Shown: one piece after another, positions 49,743 to 60,828 of the stretch
Layout of the letters: the number at the start of each line of letters is the position of its first letter
Position numbering within the stretch: position 1 is the stretch's first letter
DNA from: Alisma plantago-aquatica
Lineage: Eukaryota > Streptophyta > Magnoliopsida > Alismatales > Alismataceae
Direction of reading: 5' to 3'
Assembly (NCBI GenBank): GCA_963693085.1
Contig: OY856409.1
Location: forward strand, 505,629,303-505,693,302
Length of the DNA stretch: 64,000 nucleotides
The notes under the pieces: generated by a model
Told to the model about the DNA's origin: nothing
The model's input: the letters and a program-made list of their open reading frames with translations, nothing else
Databases searched by the model: none
Position numbers and translations under genes: made by a program

Positions 49743-51003
49743 CTAGGAAGCACGACAACAGACTTAGACGCAGACACGAACACAGACATGGACATGGATA
49801 CGTGACACAAGGAGTTTGGAAAATATGGTCACGGACACGGACCCGACGCCAAACACTGAAAACAAATTATACACGCACACACACACACTAATATTATTAA
49901 TAGTATGTATATAATATTAATATAGTAACACAAAAATCTACAAGACTTTAAAAAATTCATTCAAAATTTCTAATTAAAAAAATCATATGTGTGTGTGTGT
50001 GTGGATTCATCCATCATTTAGAACTCCAAAGATACCTGACGCATTTTACAATTCAAGCAACAAACACAAATAAAGAATACAATTAATACCACAATATCTT
50101 AGCATATAAATCAAGTCGATAGTGCAAATCACTATGAAATCAATCCATCATTTAGAACTCCAAAGATACCCGACATTTTACAATTCAAGCAACAAACACA
50201 AATAAAGAATATCTTAGCTTATAAATCAATCCTTCATTTAGAACTCCAAAGATACCTGACTCATTTTACAATTCAAGCAACAAACACATATAAAGAATAC
50301 AATTAGTACCACAATATCTTAGAATATAAATCAAGCCGATAGTGTAAATCACTATGAAATCAAACCAACAATGTTTTCATATAATGAAGAGATGAATGAA
50401 ACACACAATTTATAACCTACAAATAAGTTCCACTAACAATTCAAGGACACAAAAATTGAAGAAATGCGTATATTTGAGAACAATGAGAATTTACTATTAG
50501 CAGTGAGAAAAAGAGAGGAAGAGGACGTTTATAAAATAGTAAAGTGAAGAGGAGGCAGAGGAGACAAGAATGACATATGAGAAGAGACTCTGTTGGATCA
50601 TAGTTTCATTAAGCTTGTGATGGTGTGGGAGGATGATGTGTGCTAAAGTAGTTTATGAAATAGGAGTGGAAGGTAACAGTAGACACAACGGAGGTTGTAT
50701 GCCACTATTGGACATATTGTTGCGGTGGTAAGAGAGGGGAGGAGATCATCAATTGAGCATGAGGTAAGTAGAGGGGAAGACATGTAAGAAGATGGAAGAA
50801 GAGGAGATGCTGATGGGAAGGTGGAAACTGAGGCAGAACAATACACTTTTAGGAGGTTTTAGTGGTTGTCCGAACCTATGTTTGTCACAGACACGTCGTG
50901 GACACAGACACGTTTTGCATGTGCCCAGTCGTGTCCACAGTGTGTCCAAATTGGACACATGTTGAGGCCGAAAATTCCTATGAGAAGTGTCCGTGCTTCC
51001 TAG
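49743..51003. mobile_element. Non-autonomous hAT element (1261 bp)
   Basis: Ends carry CTAGGAAGCACG in inverted orientation (49743-49754 and the complement ending at 51003), followed inward by repeats of GACACG or GGACAC words, a known style of plant hAT end. The flanks GTTTGGCC (49735-49742) and GTTTGGGC (51004-51011) are an 8-bp duplication with one difference. No transposase. It includes a threefold internal repeat (50007-50360) and AC/GT microsatellites near 49870-49889 and 49990-50003. Confidence 0.88.
50007..50360. repeat. Threefold tandem repeat inside the hAT element
   Basis: Three copies at 50007-50140, 50141-50226 and 50227-50360, each opening with ATCC(A/T)TCATTTAGAACTCC. Copies 1 and 3 are about 134 bases; copy 2 lacks about 48 internal bases. 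Identity is high, with isolated substitutions. Confidence 0.92.
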
Positions 51004-51884
51004 GTTTGGGCGGATCTACCGCATGAGGACCAAGGAACTTGGTATCATTGTTGATGCCGTTACGACAACGTAGAAATATGTATTTATCCGTATAGCGACT
51101 GGAATTTTCTAGAGAATCAATCATGTCTATTTTTTATGCCCAAATAAATGAATGATATCAAATTTTTTTACCTGTGTAACCTCTACATCTAATATACAAA
51201 TTTATGCAATAATATTTCATGAGTAAGTGTGGGGGTTCCTTTCATGCGTGAGGTAATGAAACTGAGTAGTTTCCTAGGAATTTGATGACAAAATGAAGGA
51301 ATTAAGATATCTAATGTGTATGCCACAATGTATAAACATATGTACACTTATTTATGCTACAATGTATATCTTGGTGAGGACTCATGACGAATTTCATGTG
51401 GTTAGGAGTGTGACTAATTGTATGTAATTAAAATATGGAAGAGGGTTTGGATCTGAAGCACTTAGGCCTGCCTCCTGCAAGAGTAAGAAAATTAGAGAAA
51501 ATAAAGAAAAATGGATAAGAGAAGAGGCCTAGTTGATGACTACTTAACTAAAAGGAAATTAGAAGGATAGACATTAGGAGGAAACAAGATGCAATTTTTT
51601 GAGTAGCATTTTAAAGGTCATTCAAGATTGGGCTGAATGATATCTGCTTGGTGATCAACCAAATTAACAAGCTTGAAGTATGATAATATATAGTTTATCT
51701 TACTAGTTAATATGGGGTAACATTAAGTGGGAAATGTGTAAGTTAAATCCAATCGGAACCTAGTACATCATACTTTTATGAAAGCACCACAGGTATCTGC
51801 TTAAACCCTTACAATCCCTGGGTGCTTAATTTGGGCCTTAGACGATGGGCTAGATGGTTGCCGTTAGCCCGATGGCTTCTTTCC
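51004..51884 (+). other. Unassigned stretch, with a short conserved-looking coding piece at its start
   Basis: Ignoring the hAT element and one target copy, the flanks join into an open plus-strand frame: TFREF on the left and then RIYRMRTKELGIIVDAVTTT before a TAG at about 51072. The codons read smoothly across the empty site, and a possible splice donor (GTAGAA) overlaps the stop. I cannot name the family. The remainder to 51884 is AT-rich and featureless, intron-like at best. Confidence 0.3.
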
Positions 51885-52040
51885 TGTGACAGAGTCAGGA
51901 TTTACGGAAAGCTTGGGGTTGCACAACGTGTGCACCCTCATATATATATAACTGAGACAATTACAGAGAGGTCCATATATAAAGGAAAATAACAAAATAA
52001 ATAACATGCTTATGTAAAACAGGAAATATATAATCTAACA
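51885..52040 (-). repeat. Copia I 3' LTR (156 bp)
   Basis: Plus strand TGTGACAG...TCTAACA; differs from the 5' LTR by two substitutions. TATA-like TATATATGG on the minus strand at about 51974-51983. Confidence 0.95.
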
Positions 52041-52051
52041 CTCCCCCTCAA
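52041..52051 (-). promoter_or_regulatory. Copia I polypurine tract
   Basis: Minus strand TTGAGGGGGAG immediately followed by the LTR start TGTTAGATT. Confidence 0.92.
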
Positions 52052-53958
52052 GTTGGAGCATAGATATCAATCATGCCCAACTTGTCCAACAGCATGCAGA
52101 ACTGTTTCTTAGCCAAGAGCTTGGTGAAGATATCATCAATTTGGTCTTCAGATCTCGTGAATGGAGTACATATCTTGCCAGCAAGAATAGATTCTCTGAT
52201 GAAGTGGCAATCAACTTCGATATGTTTGGTGCGCTCATGATAGACATAATTATTTGCAATAAAGATGGCAGCTCTGTTATCACAATGCATAGGAATTGCC
52301 GATGAAGAATCAATCCCAAATTCTTTCAGAAGAGAACGCACCCACAGCAACTCACAAGCAGTATGGGCCATGGCCCTGTACTTAGCTTCAGCACTAGATC
52401 TGGCCACTACATTCTGTTTCTTGCTCCTTCAAGTGACAAGATTGCCCCCTACAAAAGTACAGTAGCCAGAAGTAGATTTTCTGTCGACTTTGCTGCCTGC
52501 ATAATCAGAATCTGAATATCCTTCAAGAACACAATGCCCATTCTTTTTATAATGAAGTCCCTTGCCAGGAGATTTTTTTAAGTATCTCAAGATTTGGCAA
52601 ACAACATCCCAGTGGCATTGTCTGGGTTTGTCGAGATATCTGCTAAGAAAACCCACAGCAGTAGCAATATCAGGACGAGTAACAGTTAAATAGATCAATT
52701 TACCAATTAGCCTCCTGAATTTTTTATGATCAGTAAATATAGCAGAAGAATCATCATCCCAATTGACATTGGGATCAAGAGGAGAATCTGCAGGTCTTGC
52801 ACCAAGCATACCAGTTTCCTGTAGGATATCAAGGACATACTTTCTCTGCGAAAGAACTAAGGCATTAGAATTTCTAGAGACTTCTATGCCAAGAAAGTAC
52901 CGGAGTCTGCCTAGATCTTTGGTAGCAAAATGTTTGCCCAAATGATCTTTGGTAGCCTGAATACCAAGAGCGTCGCTGCCAGAGATAATAATGTCATCAA
53001 CATATACAATCAGAACAATAATACCAGCAGAAGTCTTTTTAGTGAATACAGAATGGTCAACTTGTGACCGTAGAAAGCCAAAATCAATCATAATCTTGCT
53101 CAGCTTATCAAACCAGGCACGAGGACTCTGCTTGAGCCCATAGATAGACTTCTTAAGCCTGCAAACTTTGTGAGACTCCCCCTGAGCAACGAACCCAGGA
53201 GGTTGCTCCATATACACCTCCTCCTGTAAGTCACCATACAAAAAGGCATTTTTCACATCAAGCTGCATAAGAGGCCAGTTCAGATTTACAACAACAGATA
53301 AAAGAATCCTGACAGAGTTAAGGCGAGCAACAGGAGAAAAAGTCTCAAAATAATCAATGCCATAAGTCTGAGTGTATCCCTTTGCAACAAGTCTTGCCTT
53401 CAACCTCTCAACTGTACCATCAGGTTGATATTTGACTGCATAAACCCACCTGCAGCCTACAGGCTTACACTTAGGAGGTGGATCCACCAGCTCCCAAGTG
53501 TTTCTGTCAGTAAGAGCAAGCATCTCATCATTCATAGCAGATGTCCAAGCTGTACTCTGCAAGGCTTCCTGAACATTCTTAGGTACAGCCACAACAGATA
53601 AGGCAGATACAAAATTGCTGGAATGAGCATTTAGATGAGCAGTAGACACAAACTGAGCAATGCTATGAGAAGTGCAAGAACGAGTACCCTTACGAAGAGC
53701 AATAGGTAAGTCAAGATCAGAGGTTACCTCAGGAGTAGCAGAACCTTCTGGACGAGAAGATTGGTTGTCTTGGGGGGGGTACATGTGTGGAAGGTGTTTT
53801 ATTCCTGCGATGATAAACAATAAGAGGTTTGTCTTGCTGAACAGTAGTCTCAGTATCATTGCAGTCAGGCACACAGTCAGGAATAACAGGTAAAGGAGGA
53901 GCCAGAATATCAGTCTGCAAACTATCTCCAGCCGAAGAAAAATACGGTGTATCCTCAA
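52048..53958 (-). pseudogene. Copia I reverse transcriptase and RNase H (broken once)
   Basis: A 509-codon open stretch (53958-52429) holds Copia RT from about residue 127. It shows RWVYAVKYQPDGTVERLKAR, DVKNAFLYGDLQEEVYMEQP, GLKQSPRAWFDKL and the catalytic YVDD at 52993-53004 (residues 319-322), then RNase H with GYSDSDYAG. A TGA at 52429-52431 replaces the Trp codon of a VTWRSKKQ motif. The same frame continues to 52048 with SSAEAKYRAMAHTACELLW and CDNRAAIFIAN, the rest of RNase H. RT copies element RNA into cDNA; RNase H removes the template. The catalytic RT residues are intact, but translation would stop within RNase H. The frame shift from the upstream part is at 53771-53778. Confidence 0.92.
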
Positions 53959-55486
53959 AAAAGACTACATCGCAACTAGTAAACCACTTCCGAGTGCTGG
54001 GATTATAGCATCTGTAACCCTTTTGGGTGCGAGAATAACCCAAAAAAATGCATTTAGTAGCTCGAGGAGATAACTTATCAGAATTAGGTCCAAGCAACCG
54101 AACAAAACAGGTACACCCAAAAATCCTAGGAGGCACAGGAAACATGGAGATGTCAGGGTGCAAAACCTGGAAGGGAATTTTATTTCCAATAACAGACGAT
54201 GGCATCCTATTAATCAGAAAGCATGCAGTCAAGATAGCTTAAGGCCAATAAGAGCGGGGCACATGAGAATGCATCATTATGGTTCTGGTAACTTCTAATA
54301 AGTGTCTATTCTTTCGCTCAGCAACACCATTTTGCTGTGGGGTATAAGCACAGGAAGTTTGGTGAAGAGTACCCACAGATTTACAAAACACAGCTACATC
54401 TTGCTTAACAAATTCCAAAGCATTATCAGTGCGAAAAGTTTTAATAGGCAAGCCAAACTGCGTCTTTATTTCAGCAAAAAAATATTTAATAGTAGACAGT
54501 ACTTCAGACCGACTTTTTAACAGGAACAACCAAGTAGTCCTCGAATAATCATCAATAAACAGAATGAAATACTTGTAACCAGACAGGTTGGATACATTGC
54601 ATGGACCCCATACATCAGAGTGAACTAAATCAAAAATGTTTTTACTGCTCACAGTAGTACGTCTAGGATACACAGTACGAGTTTGTTTCCCTAGTTGACA
54701 CGCATCACACTGAAAATGACAACTGCCAATATCAGGAACTAAACTACGCAACTTCTCTGAAGAGGGATGGCCCAGCCTGTAGTGCCACTGAAGAGCAGAA
54801 ACCGAAGCAGATAGTGCAGAAACCACAACAGCTCTCTCTGATCTAGGTAGCTGATCCAAGTAAAACAGTCCATCTGCACCTTCATACCCCCTACCAATCT
54901 TCATCCTCGTGAGAAGGTCCTGAAAAACACAAGAACCAGGCAGAAAAGTCAGGCTACAATTTAAACTCCGTAAAATCTTGCTGACAGATAACAGGTTAAG
55001 AGGAAATCGGGGCACATATAAGGCAGATTTTAGCCCATCATGGGAAATAATATCACCAACTCCAAGGACTGACGACTTAGAGCCATCAGCAAGCATAACA
55101 GAAGAATGTCGGACAGGTGCAGAAATACGTTTAAATAAAGATTTATTTCCAGAAATATGTGCAGATGCACCCGAGTCTATCACCCATTTGGTATTACCAG
55201 ACGGAGAAGGTGAGGAGGAGCTCAGGAAGGCAGTGTCATAACCAGAAAAGGCTGCATGTGCTCCACTCGAAGATGCAGCAGAAGAGGAACCAGCACGCTC
55301 AAGCAGAAGGCGCTCCACCTTAGCCCTGATGTAATCTGCGGTAGCCCCCGCAGGCTCTGGTGTAGGAGTCTGAGTAGCACCCTCAGACGCAGAAGAATCA
55401 GCCGCAGCATTGGCCCAGGCCGGCTTACCATACTTTTCCCAGCATTTTTCCTCAATATGGTTGGACCGGCCACAGAAAGTACACAA
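53729..55486 (-). pseudogene. Copia I zinc knuckle, protease and integrase (broken)
   Basis: The 415-codon piece 55486-54239 starts at an internal Met. It holds a CX2CX4HX4C knuckle (C2, C5, H10, C15), protease WVIDSGASAH (D104-S105-G106), the integrase zinc-binding domain (H235, H240, C260, C263) and the integrase core with D291, D354 and E390, the Asp-35-Glu spacing being normal. A TAA at 54239-54241 interrupts the core after RSYWP. The same frame resumes (LINRMPSSVIGNK, then GCTCFVRLLGPNSDKL and FLGYSRTQKGYRC) until a run of eight C at 53771-53778, where the frame changes to that of RT. The protease and integrase catalytic residues are all present, so this copy was functional until recently. 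Confidence 0.92.
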
Positions 55487-55543
55487 GCGTTGTCCTTGCT
55501 GAGGACGTGCAGCAGCAGAGGCCGGAGCAGCAGGAGGAGCTCC

Positions 55544-56320
55544 TCAGCTAACACTAGGTCCACGCCCCCGGCCTGCACCCAGGGGAGGACGACCATCACT
55601 GGAGCGACCACGGCCACGACCACGGCCGCGCCCGCCCCAAGCGGCCAGAGCAGTAGAGTCTCCAGTCTCAGGAGGCGGAGACGGTGTCGATGATGGAAGG
55701 CGCTGGAGACGCTTGTAGGCACTCTACAGGGAGGGAAGTGGATCACTCGCCAAGATCTGATCCACCACCCCAGTATAGGACTCAGGTAGACCACTGAGAA
55801 ACTGAATCAGCTGAAGCTCCGCCCGCTGTTTCTTCATAGTAGCTAAATCTGTGGACAACGGGTGATACATCTCCAACTCACCCCACAGACCAGTGAAGGT
55901 GGAGAAGTAATCTGAAATGTCTGATCCTGTAAACTGTAGACGCCCTAGTTGCTTTGTGATATCGAAGATTTTCTTTGGATTCTCACTGTGCGAGTAGGTA
56001 CTGGCGAGCTGATCCCACATCTGCTTCGCCGTAGGCAGCTGAAGAAGGGTGACACTAATATTCTCAACGGAGCTGTTGAGAATCCACGTCATGACAGTCG
56101 AGTCATCACGAACCCAGTCATCAAAAGCTTTGAGATCCTTGGCATCCGCCTACTCGTCAGGCTGAGGCGGACCCGTCCGAGTCAGGTGAGAGTATTTTTC
56201 TTGTGATTTGGCAAAGATCACAAAGGAACATACCCAAAGCTGGTAGTTGCGCCCGTCAAGTTTAACAGTAGTGACTTGACGGCGCGAGTCTCTCCACATG
56301 TCTTCCCCAGAAGACGTCAT
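55544..56320 (-). pseudogene. Copia I gag (broken)
   Basis: Gag starts most plausibly at the Met at 56320 (MTSSGEDMWRDSRRQ), since RQVTTVKLDG follows, as in Copia II, although an upstream in-frame Met exists at 56350. In-frame TAG at 56150-56152 and TAG at 55724-55726, then TGA at 55544-55546 in the Arg/Gly-rich linker before the zinc knuckle. Between them are MTWILNSSVENIS, LASTYSHSENPKKIFDI and QLIQFLSGLPESYTGVVDQI, the gag pattern of this lineage. Gag builds the particle. All pieces share one frame, so point mutations alone broke it. Confidence 0.9.
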
Positions 56321-56639
56321 GAGTGTAGCAAGAAAGGCAGGCACCGGCACAGGCAGGCACAGACAAAAGACGGACTACGCCGTCAGGCAGGCAGAAGCAG
56401 GCAGAAGTAAGTCACCGTGGACCTCTCACATACACACTACGCCAAAGCGTAGCAAATGACCCGGAGGCCGAAGCCTACACGGGCAGGCAGACACGAACAA
56501 GCACGAACGAAGTTTCCTCTAGCCGAACAACTCTCCGATCTCCCCCTGAAGGTAGATCTAAGCCAGATCTAGCGGTGGCTCAGTGGTCCCGTAGGAAGTG
56601 ACCACCCGACAGCACACCTGCTGTGCGAACAACAACTCC

Positions 56640-56918
56640 GGTTGCTCAAGCACTAGCGGTGCACCACGCCAGGCGTCAAGACTGGACCTCGGAGCCTACG
56701 GAAGGACCCTGCGGCCCGTGGGAGATGGCCGGCCGGAGCGGCGGCCTGCCGCGCCCGACCAGCTGCTGGAGCCGGCGGCGCCCGGCTGGTTGCTGCTCGG
56801 CGGCGGCCTGCTGGCTGTTGCCCGGCGGCGGCCGGTGGGCTGCTGCCCGGCGGCGCTGGTGCGCGGGGGGGGGGGGGGGAGGAGGGGGGGCGGCGCCGGG
56901 AGAGAGACTAGGTCGCGA
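56640..56918 (-). other. Copia I leader, strongly G-rich on the plus strand
   Basis: The untranslated leader between primer site and gag is very GC-rich, with a run of 15 G at 56865-56879 and more G blocks up to 56890. The element's RNA would be C-rich here. Open frames across it on both strands are compositional and not genes. Confidence 0.75.
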
Positions 56919-56933
56919 CCTGCTCTGGTACCA
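56919..56933 (-). promoter_or_regulatory. Copia I primer-binding site
   Basis: Minus strand TGGTACCAGAGCAGG, directly abutting the 5' LTR end. It is one base different from the usual TGGTATCAGAGC core. Confidence 0.88.
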
Positions 56934-57089
56934 TGTGACAGAGTCAGGATTTACGGAAAGCTTGGGGTTGCACAACGTGTGCACCCTCATATATATATAA
57001 CTGAGACAATTACAGAGAGGTCCATATATAAAGGAAAATAACAAAACAAATAACATGCTTATGTAAAACAGGAAATATATAATGTAACA
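56934..57089 (-). repeat. Copia I 5' LTR (156 bp)
   Basis: Plus strand TGTGACAG...TGTAACA with a minus-strand TATATATGG box at about 57023-57032. Equal in length to the 3' LTR. Confidence 0.95.
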
Positions 57090-57170
57090 TTTCGTAAGCA
57101 TCTTAATGTGTCAACTTTTACGTCACTTATACTGCGTATTAGGATGTGGTCTGCTTTCATTTATGTTTGG

Positions 57171-58374
57171 CATGGTTGTATAGGCGGTCAGGCGTTCCAG
57201 GGGGACGCCCAGATAGCCTAGGCGGTGGCCCAGGCGTTTCCAGGCGTTTTTATATATTTTTTATTTTAATAGATACATGTAAAATTCTTGAAAAATACAA
57301 CCCTTACACATAAATATATATGATAAATACGCAATCAATGTGCTAGCATCATATGAAGAAAGCAACAAAATCATTAGATATGGATTGAATTGTGGAAGTT
57401 TTACCTAAACAAAATCGATATAGAAATCAGAAAGCTAAACATGTATTATGTTTGTAGCTAAAACATGTATAACACTATTATGTAGAATTTAGGCTAAATC
57501 AAAACTAATAAGACCTAAACTAGAACTGATTGGTCCTAATTTGAACTGATTTGATCCAAATTTGATCAAATTTGACCTAATTTACCCCAAATTTTGTCTA
57601 AACAGACCTAATTTTGTATACCATGACCTAATCAATCCCAATTTCCATAATTTTTTTATATATTCACCTAAATGCGACAAAATTTGGCCAAATAAGACCT
57701 AGTCATCCAATTTAAAACAATTTCCCCCAAACCATACTTGTTTTCCCTAAATTAGACCTAATGTGCCCAATTTTGACATGATTTGGCCTAAATAAAACCT
57801 AATTTTGTATATTATGATCCACTCAGACCTAATTTCCCCAAATTTTCCCTATATTTACCTAAACAATATCTAATTTGGCCAAATTAGACCTGATCTCACT
57901 ATATCAGACTATTTCCCCAAAACCAGACTTGTTTTCCCCAAATCAAACCTAATATGCTCAAATTTGACATAATTTGGTCTAAAATCAAACCAAATTTGCA
58001 TAAAATGACCAAATCAAACCTAACTAACCCTAAATTTCCCTATGTTGATCTAAACGAGGCCTTACATGACCAAATCAGATCTAATTCCCCTAAATTAGAC
58101 CTAATTCCCCCAAATCAGATCTAATTTACCCTAAATTGACCCCGCTTGGGATAAATCAGACCCAATTTAACCATAAAATGACTCAATTTGATCAAATTCA
58201 GATCTAATTTATGCTAAATTAGTCTTGAATTGGCTTAATTTGGGCCTCCAAAGGCCTTAGGCAACAATTTAGGTCAATTAGGGGGCCAGGCGCCCTGTTT
58301 GAGGCGGGCTGAATTAAGCCTAGGCGCCCATGCGCCGCCCAGGCGCCGCCCAGGCGGGCGCCTGTACAACACAT
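57171..58374. mobile_element. Non-autonomous hAT element full of degenerate tandem repeats (1204 bp)
   Basis: Flanked by a perfect 8-bp duplication ATGTTTGG (57163-57170 and 58375-58382). Ends are imperfect inverted repeats: CATGGTTGTATAGGCG on the left and ATGTGTTGTACAGGCG read from the right. Subterminal parts are rich in AGGCGCC or CCAGGCG words (57183-57245 and 58278-58368). The middle, about 57490-58240, consists of degenerate 20-35-base units around GACCTAATTT and CCCCAAATT. No transposase. Confidence 0.85.
57490..58240. repeat. Degenerate tandem repeat, GACCTAATTT core
   Basis: More than 20 imperfect units containing (A)GACCTAATTT, CCCAAATT or TTTGACC words follow one another. Neither unit length nor sequence is fixed, which suggests old amplification inside the transposon. 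Confidence 0.8.
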
Positions 58375-58382
58375 ATGTTTGG

Positions 58383-58753
58383 TTAAAACAACATCCAATC
58401 CTGCGGAGTTGTTCCAGTGGTACTTATGATACTTCTTGTTCAGGTCTTTCTTCGTACTAAATATTGGTTAAATCATATGATATATTCTATTTGTGCACCG
58501 GGATCAGTGTTATTCTTTTGTTGTATTATAAATGATTATATTCCAAACATTAGATTCATAGATGAAAAAAAAGATTTATAGATGAAGATCGTTGGATGTA
58601 TAAACATCTGTCTAAGTAACAATTATATGTCAGTTATCATATGTATATATATTGTCTTTTTATATGAAGTTAGATGCTCAAAATAGACTCTATGCTTGAA
58701 TTTCATTAATGTGAAAATTATATTGAATACTATCTAATTTCGAGTTTGCCTTA
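58383..58753. other. AT-rich spacer between hAT element and Copia II
   Basis: No gene, transposon end or structured RNA recognised. It ends with CCTTA (58749-58753), the left target duplication of Copia II. Confidence 0.6.
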
Positions 58754-58925
58754 TATAGAGGGAAAAGGAGTTGTTTATTCAGTGAGTAAAAAAGGGTACA
58801 GGGTACTCTCTTATATAGCTATCGAGAGTTGAGATACACACACAAGCAGGCAATATGGGACTAATACAATAGAGCAATATAAGAGATAACACAGCAGAAA
58901 CAGAAAATAACACAGTATTTCTATA
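58754..58925 (-). repeat. Copia II 3' LTR (172 bp)
   Basis: Plus strand TATAGAGGG...TTTCTATA, an inverted TATAGA/TCTATA terminus. Minus-strand TATATAAG box at about 58810-58817. Confidence 0.93.
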
Positions 58926-58936
58926 CTCCCCCTCAA
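58926..58936 (-). promoter_or_regulatory. Copia II polypurine tract
   Basis: Minus strand TTGAGGGGGAG followed at once by TATAGAAATAC, the non-canonical LTR start. Confidence 0.92.
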
Positions 58937-60825
58937 GCTGGAGCGTAGATGTCGAATAAGCCCAGCTTGTCAATCAGAGTCTGGAAGCGAGCTTTAGGTA
59001 GAACTTTGGTGAAGATATCTGCAAGCTGCTTCTCAGTGCTGAGATATGGAGTGGAGATGTGTCCAGATAGAACTTTCTCCCGAATGAAGTGGCAATCAAC
59101 CTCAATATGTTTTGTTCTTTCATGAAAGGTGGGGTTGCTCGCAATGAAAATGGAAGCCTTATTGTCGCAGAACATAGGAATGGGGCTAGAAGAAGTGATA
59201 TCAAACTCGTTCAGAAGACCTCGGACCCACAAGAGCTCACACGCAGTATGAGCCATGGCTCTATATTCTGCCTCTGCACTAGATCGGGCAACAACTATCT
59301 GCTTTTTGCTGCGCCAAGTAACCAGATTTCCTCCCACAAAAGTGCAATATCCAGATGTAGATTTCCTGTCAGATCGACTTCCTGCATAGTCAGAATTAGA
59401 AAATCCAGATAAATTGCAATGGCCATACTTTTTGTACAGAAGACCTTTCCATGGAGAACTTTTGAGATATCGTAAGATGTGACAAATAGCATCCCAGTGG
59501 CATTGCCGGGGTTTATCAAGATACCGGCTTATGAATCCTACAACAGCTGCCAGGTCAGCTCTAGTGACAGTCAAATAGATAAGCTTGCCAACCGGTATCC
59601 TGAACTGGTGACGATCAGCATAAAGAGGAGAAGTATCATTATCCCAGTCCATATTGGGATCTAGAGGAGTGTTGGCTAGCTTGCAGCCCAACATGCATGT
59701 TTCTTGTAAAAGATCAAGAACATATTTTATCTGTGACAGGCATAGTCTTGCTGAAGATTTAGCAGCCTCAATACGTAGAAAATATCGTAGTTTCCCTAGG
59801 TCTTTGGTGATGAAGTGCTGTGCTAAATACTTTTTGATTGCCTGTATTCCTGCACTGTCACTGCCAGATAAGACAATATCATCAACATATACGATAAGGA
59901 TGACAAGTCCTGCTGCAATTTTACGAATAAATACAGAATGATCAGATTGTGAACGCCGAAAGCCAAAGGTAAGTAAGATCTGACTGAGCTTGTCAAACCA
60001 TGCACGTGGGCTTTGTTTCAGACCATAGATCGCCTTTCTGAGTTTACAAATTTTAGAAGCAGACTCCCCCTGAGCAACAAATCCCGGAGGTTGCTCCATG
60101 TAGACCTCCTCCTGTAGATCTCCATATAGAAAAGCATTTTTGACATCAAGTTGAAACAAATGCCAGTCTTTATTCACAGCAATAGATATCAGAATACGAA
60201 CAAAATTTAAGCGTGCGACAGGAGAAAAGGTTTCAAAATAATCAACTCCATACGTCTGAGTATATCCTTTCGCAACTAATCGGGCTTTCAGGCGTTCAAT
60301 GGTACCATCCGGTTGATATTTAATAGTAAATATCCAGCGGCATCCAACAGAATGGCATGAAGATGGACGATCAACTAGATCCCATGTCTTACGTTCACAG
60401 AGTGCATTCATTTCCTGCTCCATAGCATGTTTCCCGGTAGGATTGCGAATGGCCTCTTCGGCTGATTTAGGAATTGTCACAGCAGACAACACAAAATTGA
60501 AGCAAGCAAAGCTACCACAAAGATTGTCAGATGAACAGAAATTACTGATAGGATGCTGAGTACATGATCGAACACCTTTTCTTAAACTGATAGGAAGATC
60601 CAAGTCAGAAAATACCTCAGTGGATGTTGGATCAACCGCAGATGCAGGAGTTGGTTCGGCCGGGGCTGCAGAAGCATTGATGGTCTTTGACTGGCGTCGA
60701 TAGACTTGCAATGGGCGTTCTGTAGGCACATCAGGTGCTGGTAATTCCTCAACAACCAATGGTAACGGTGTGGTAGCCATAATATCAGCCGACAATTTTT
60801 CGCCATCAGTGGAATAATAAGGCAT
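58933..60825 (-). pseudogene. Copia II reverse transcriptase and RNase H, open over 630 codons
   Basis: This part is uninterrupted from 60825 to the stop at 58933. After a Pro-rich linker, RT shows RWIFTIKYQPDGTIERLKAR, DVKNAFLYGDLQEEVYMEQP, GLKQSPRAWFDKL and YVDD at 59878-59889 (about residues 313-316). RNase H shows SSAEAEYRAMAHTACELLW, CDNKASIFIASN and HERTKHIEVDCHFIRE, ending DIYAPA. Two likely damaging changes: FLRIEAA where Copia I has FLGIEVS, and GFSNSDYAG where Copia I has GYSDSDYAG. It is the 3' part of a gag-pol reading frame whose upstream part has stops at 60829 and 61324, so the Met at 60825 is not a genuine start. Confidence 0.93.
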
Positions 60826-60828
60826 ATG

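Larger units (their letters stand above)
51885..57089 (-). mobile_element. Copia I: short-LTR Copia element (5205 bp)
   Basis: Minus strand: 5' LTR 56934-57089, primer site 56919-56933, G/C-rich leader, gag-pol 56320-52048, polypurine tract 52041-52051, 3' LTR 51885-52040. Target duplication TTTCC (51880-51884) and TTTCG (57090-57094), one difference. The LTRs differ at two of 156 bases, so insertion is fairly recent. Gag-pol carries five in-frame stops and one frameshift. Short LTRs and gene order suggest the Ale/Retrofit lineage, which needs a tree to confirm. Confidence 0.95.
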
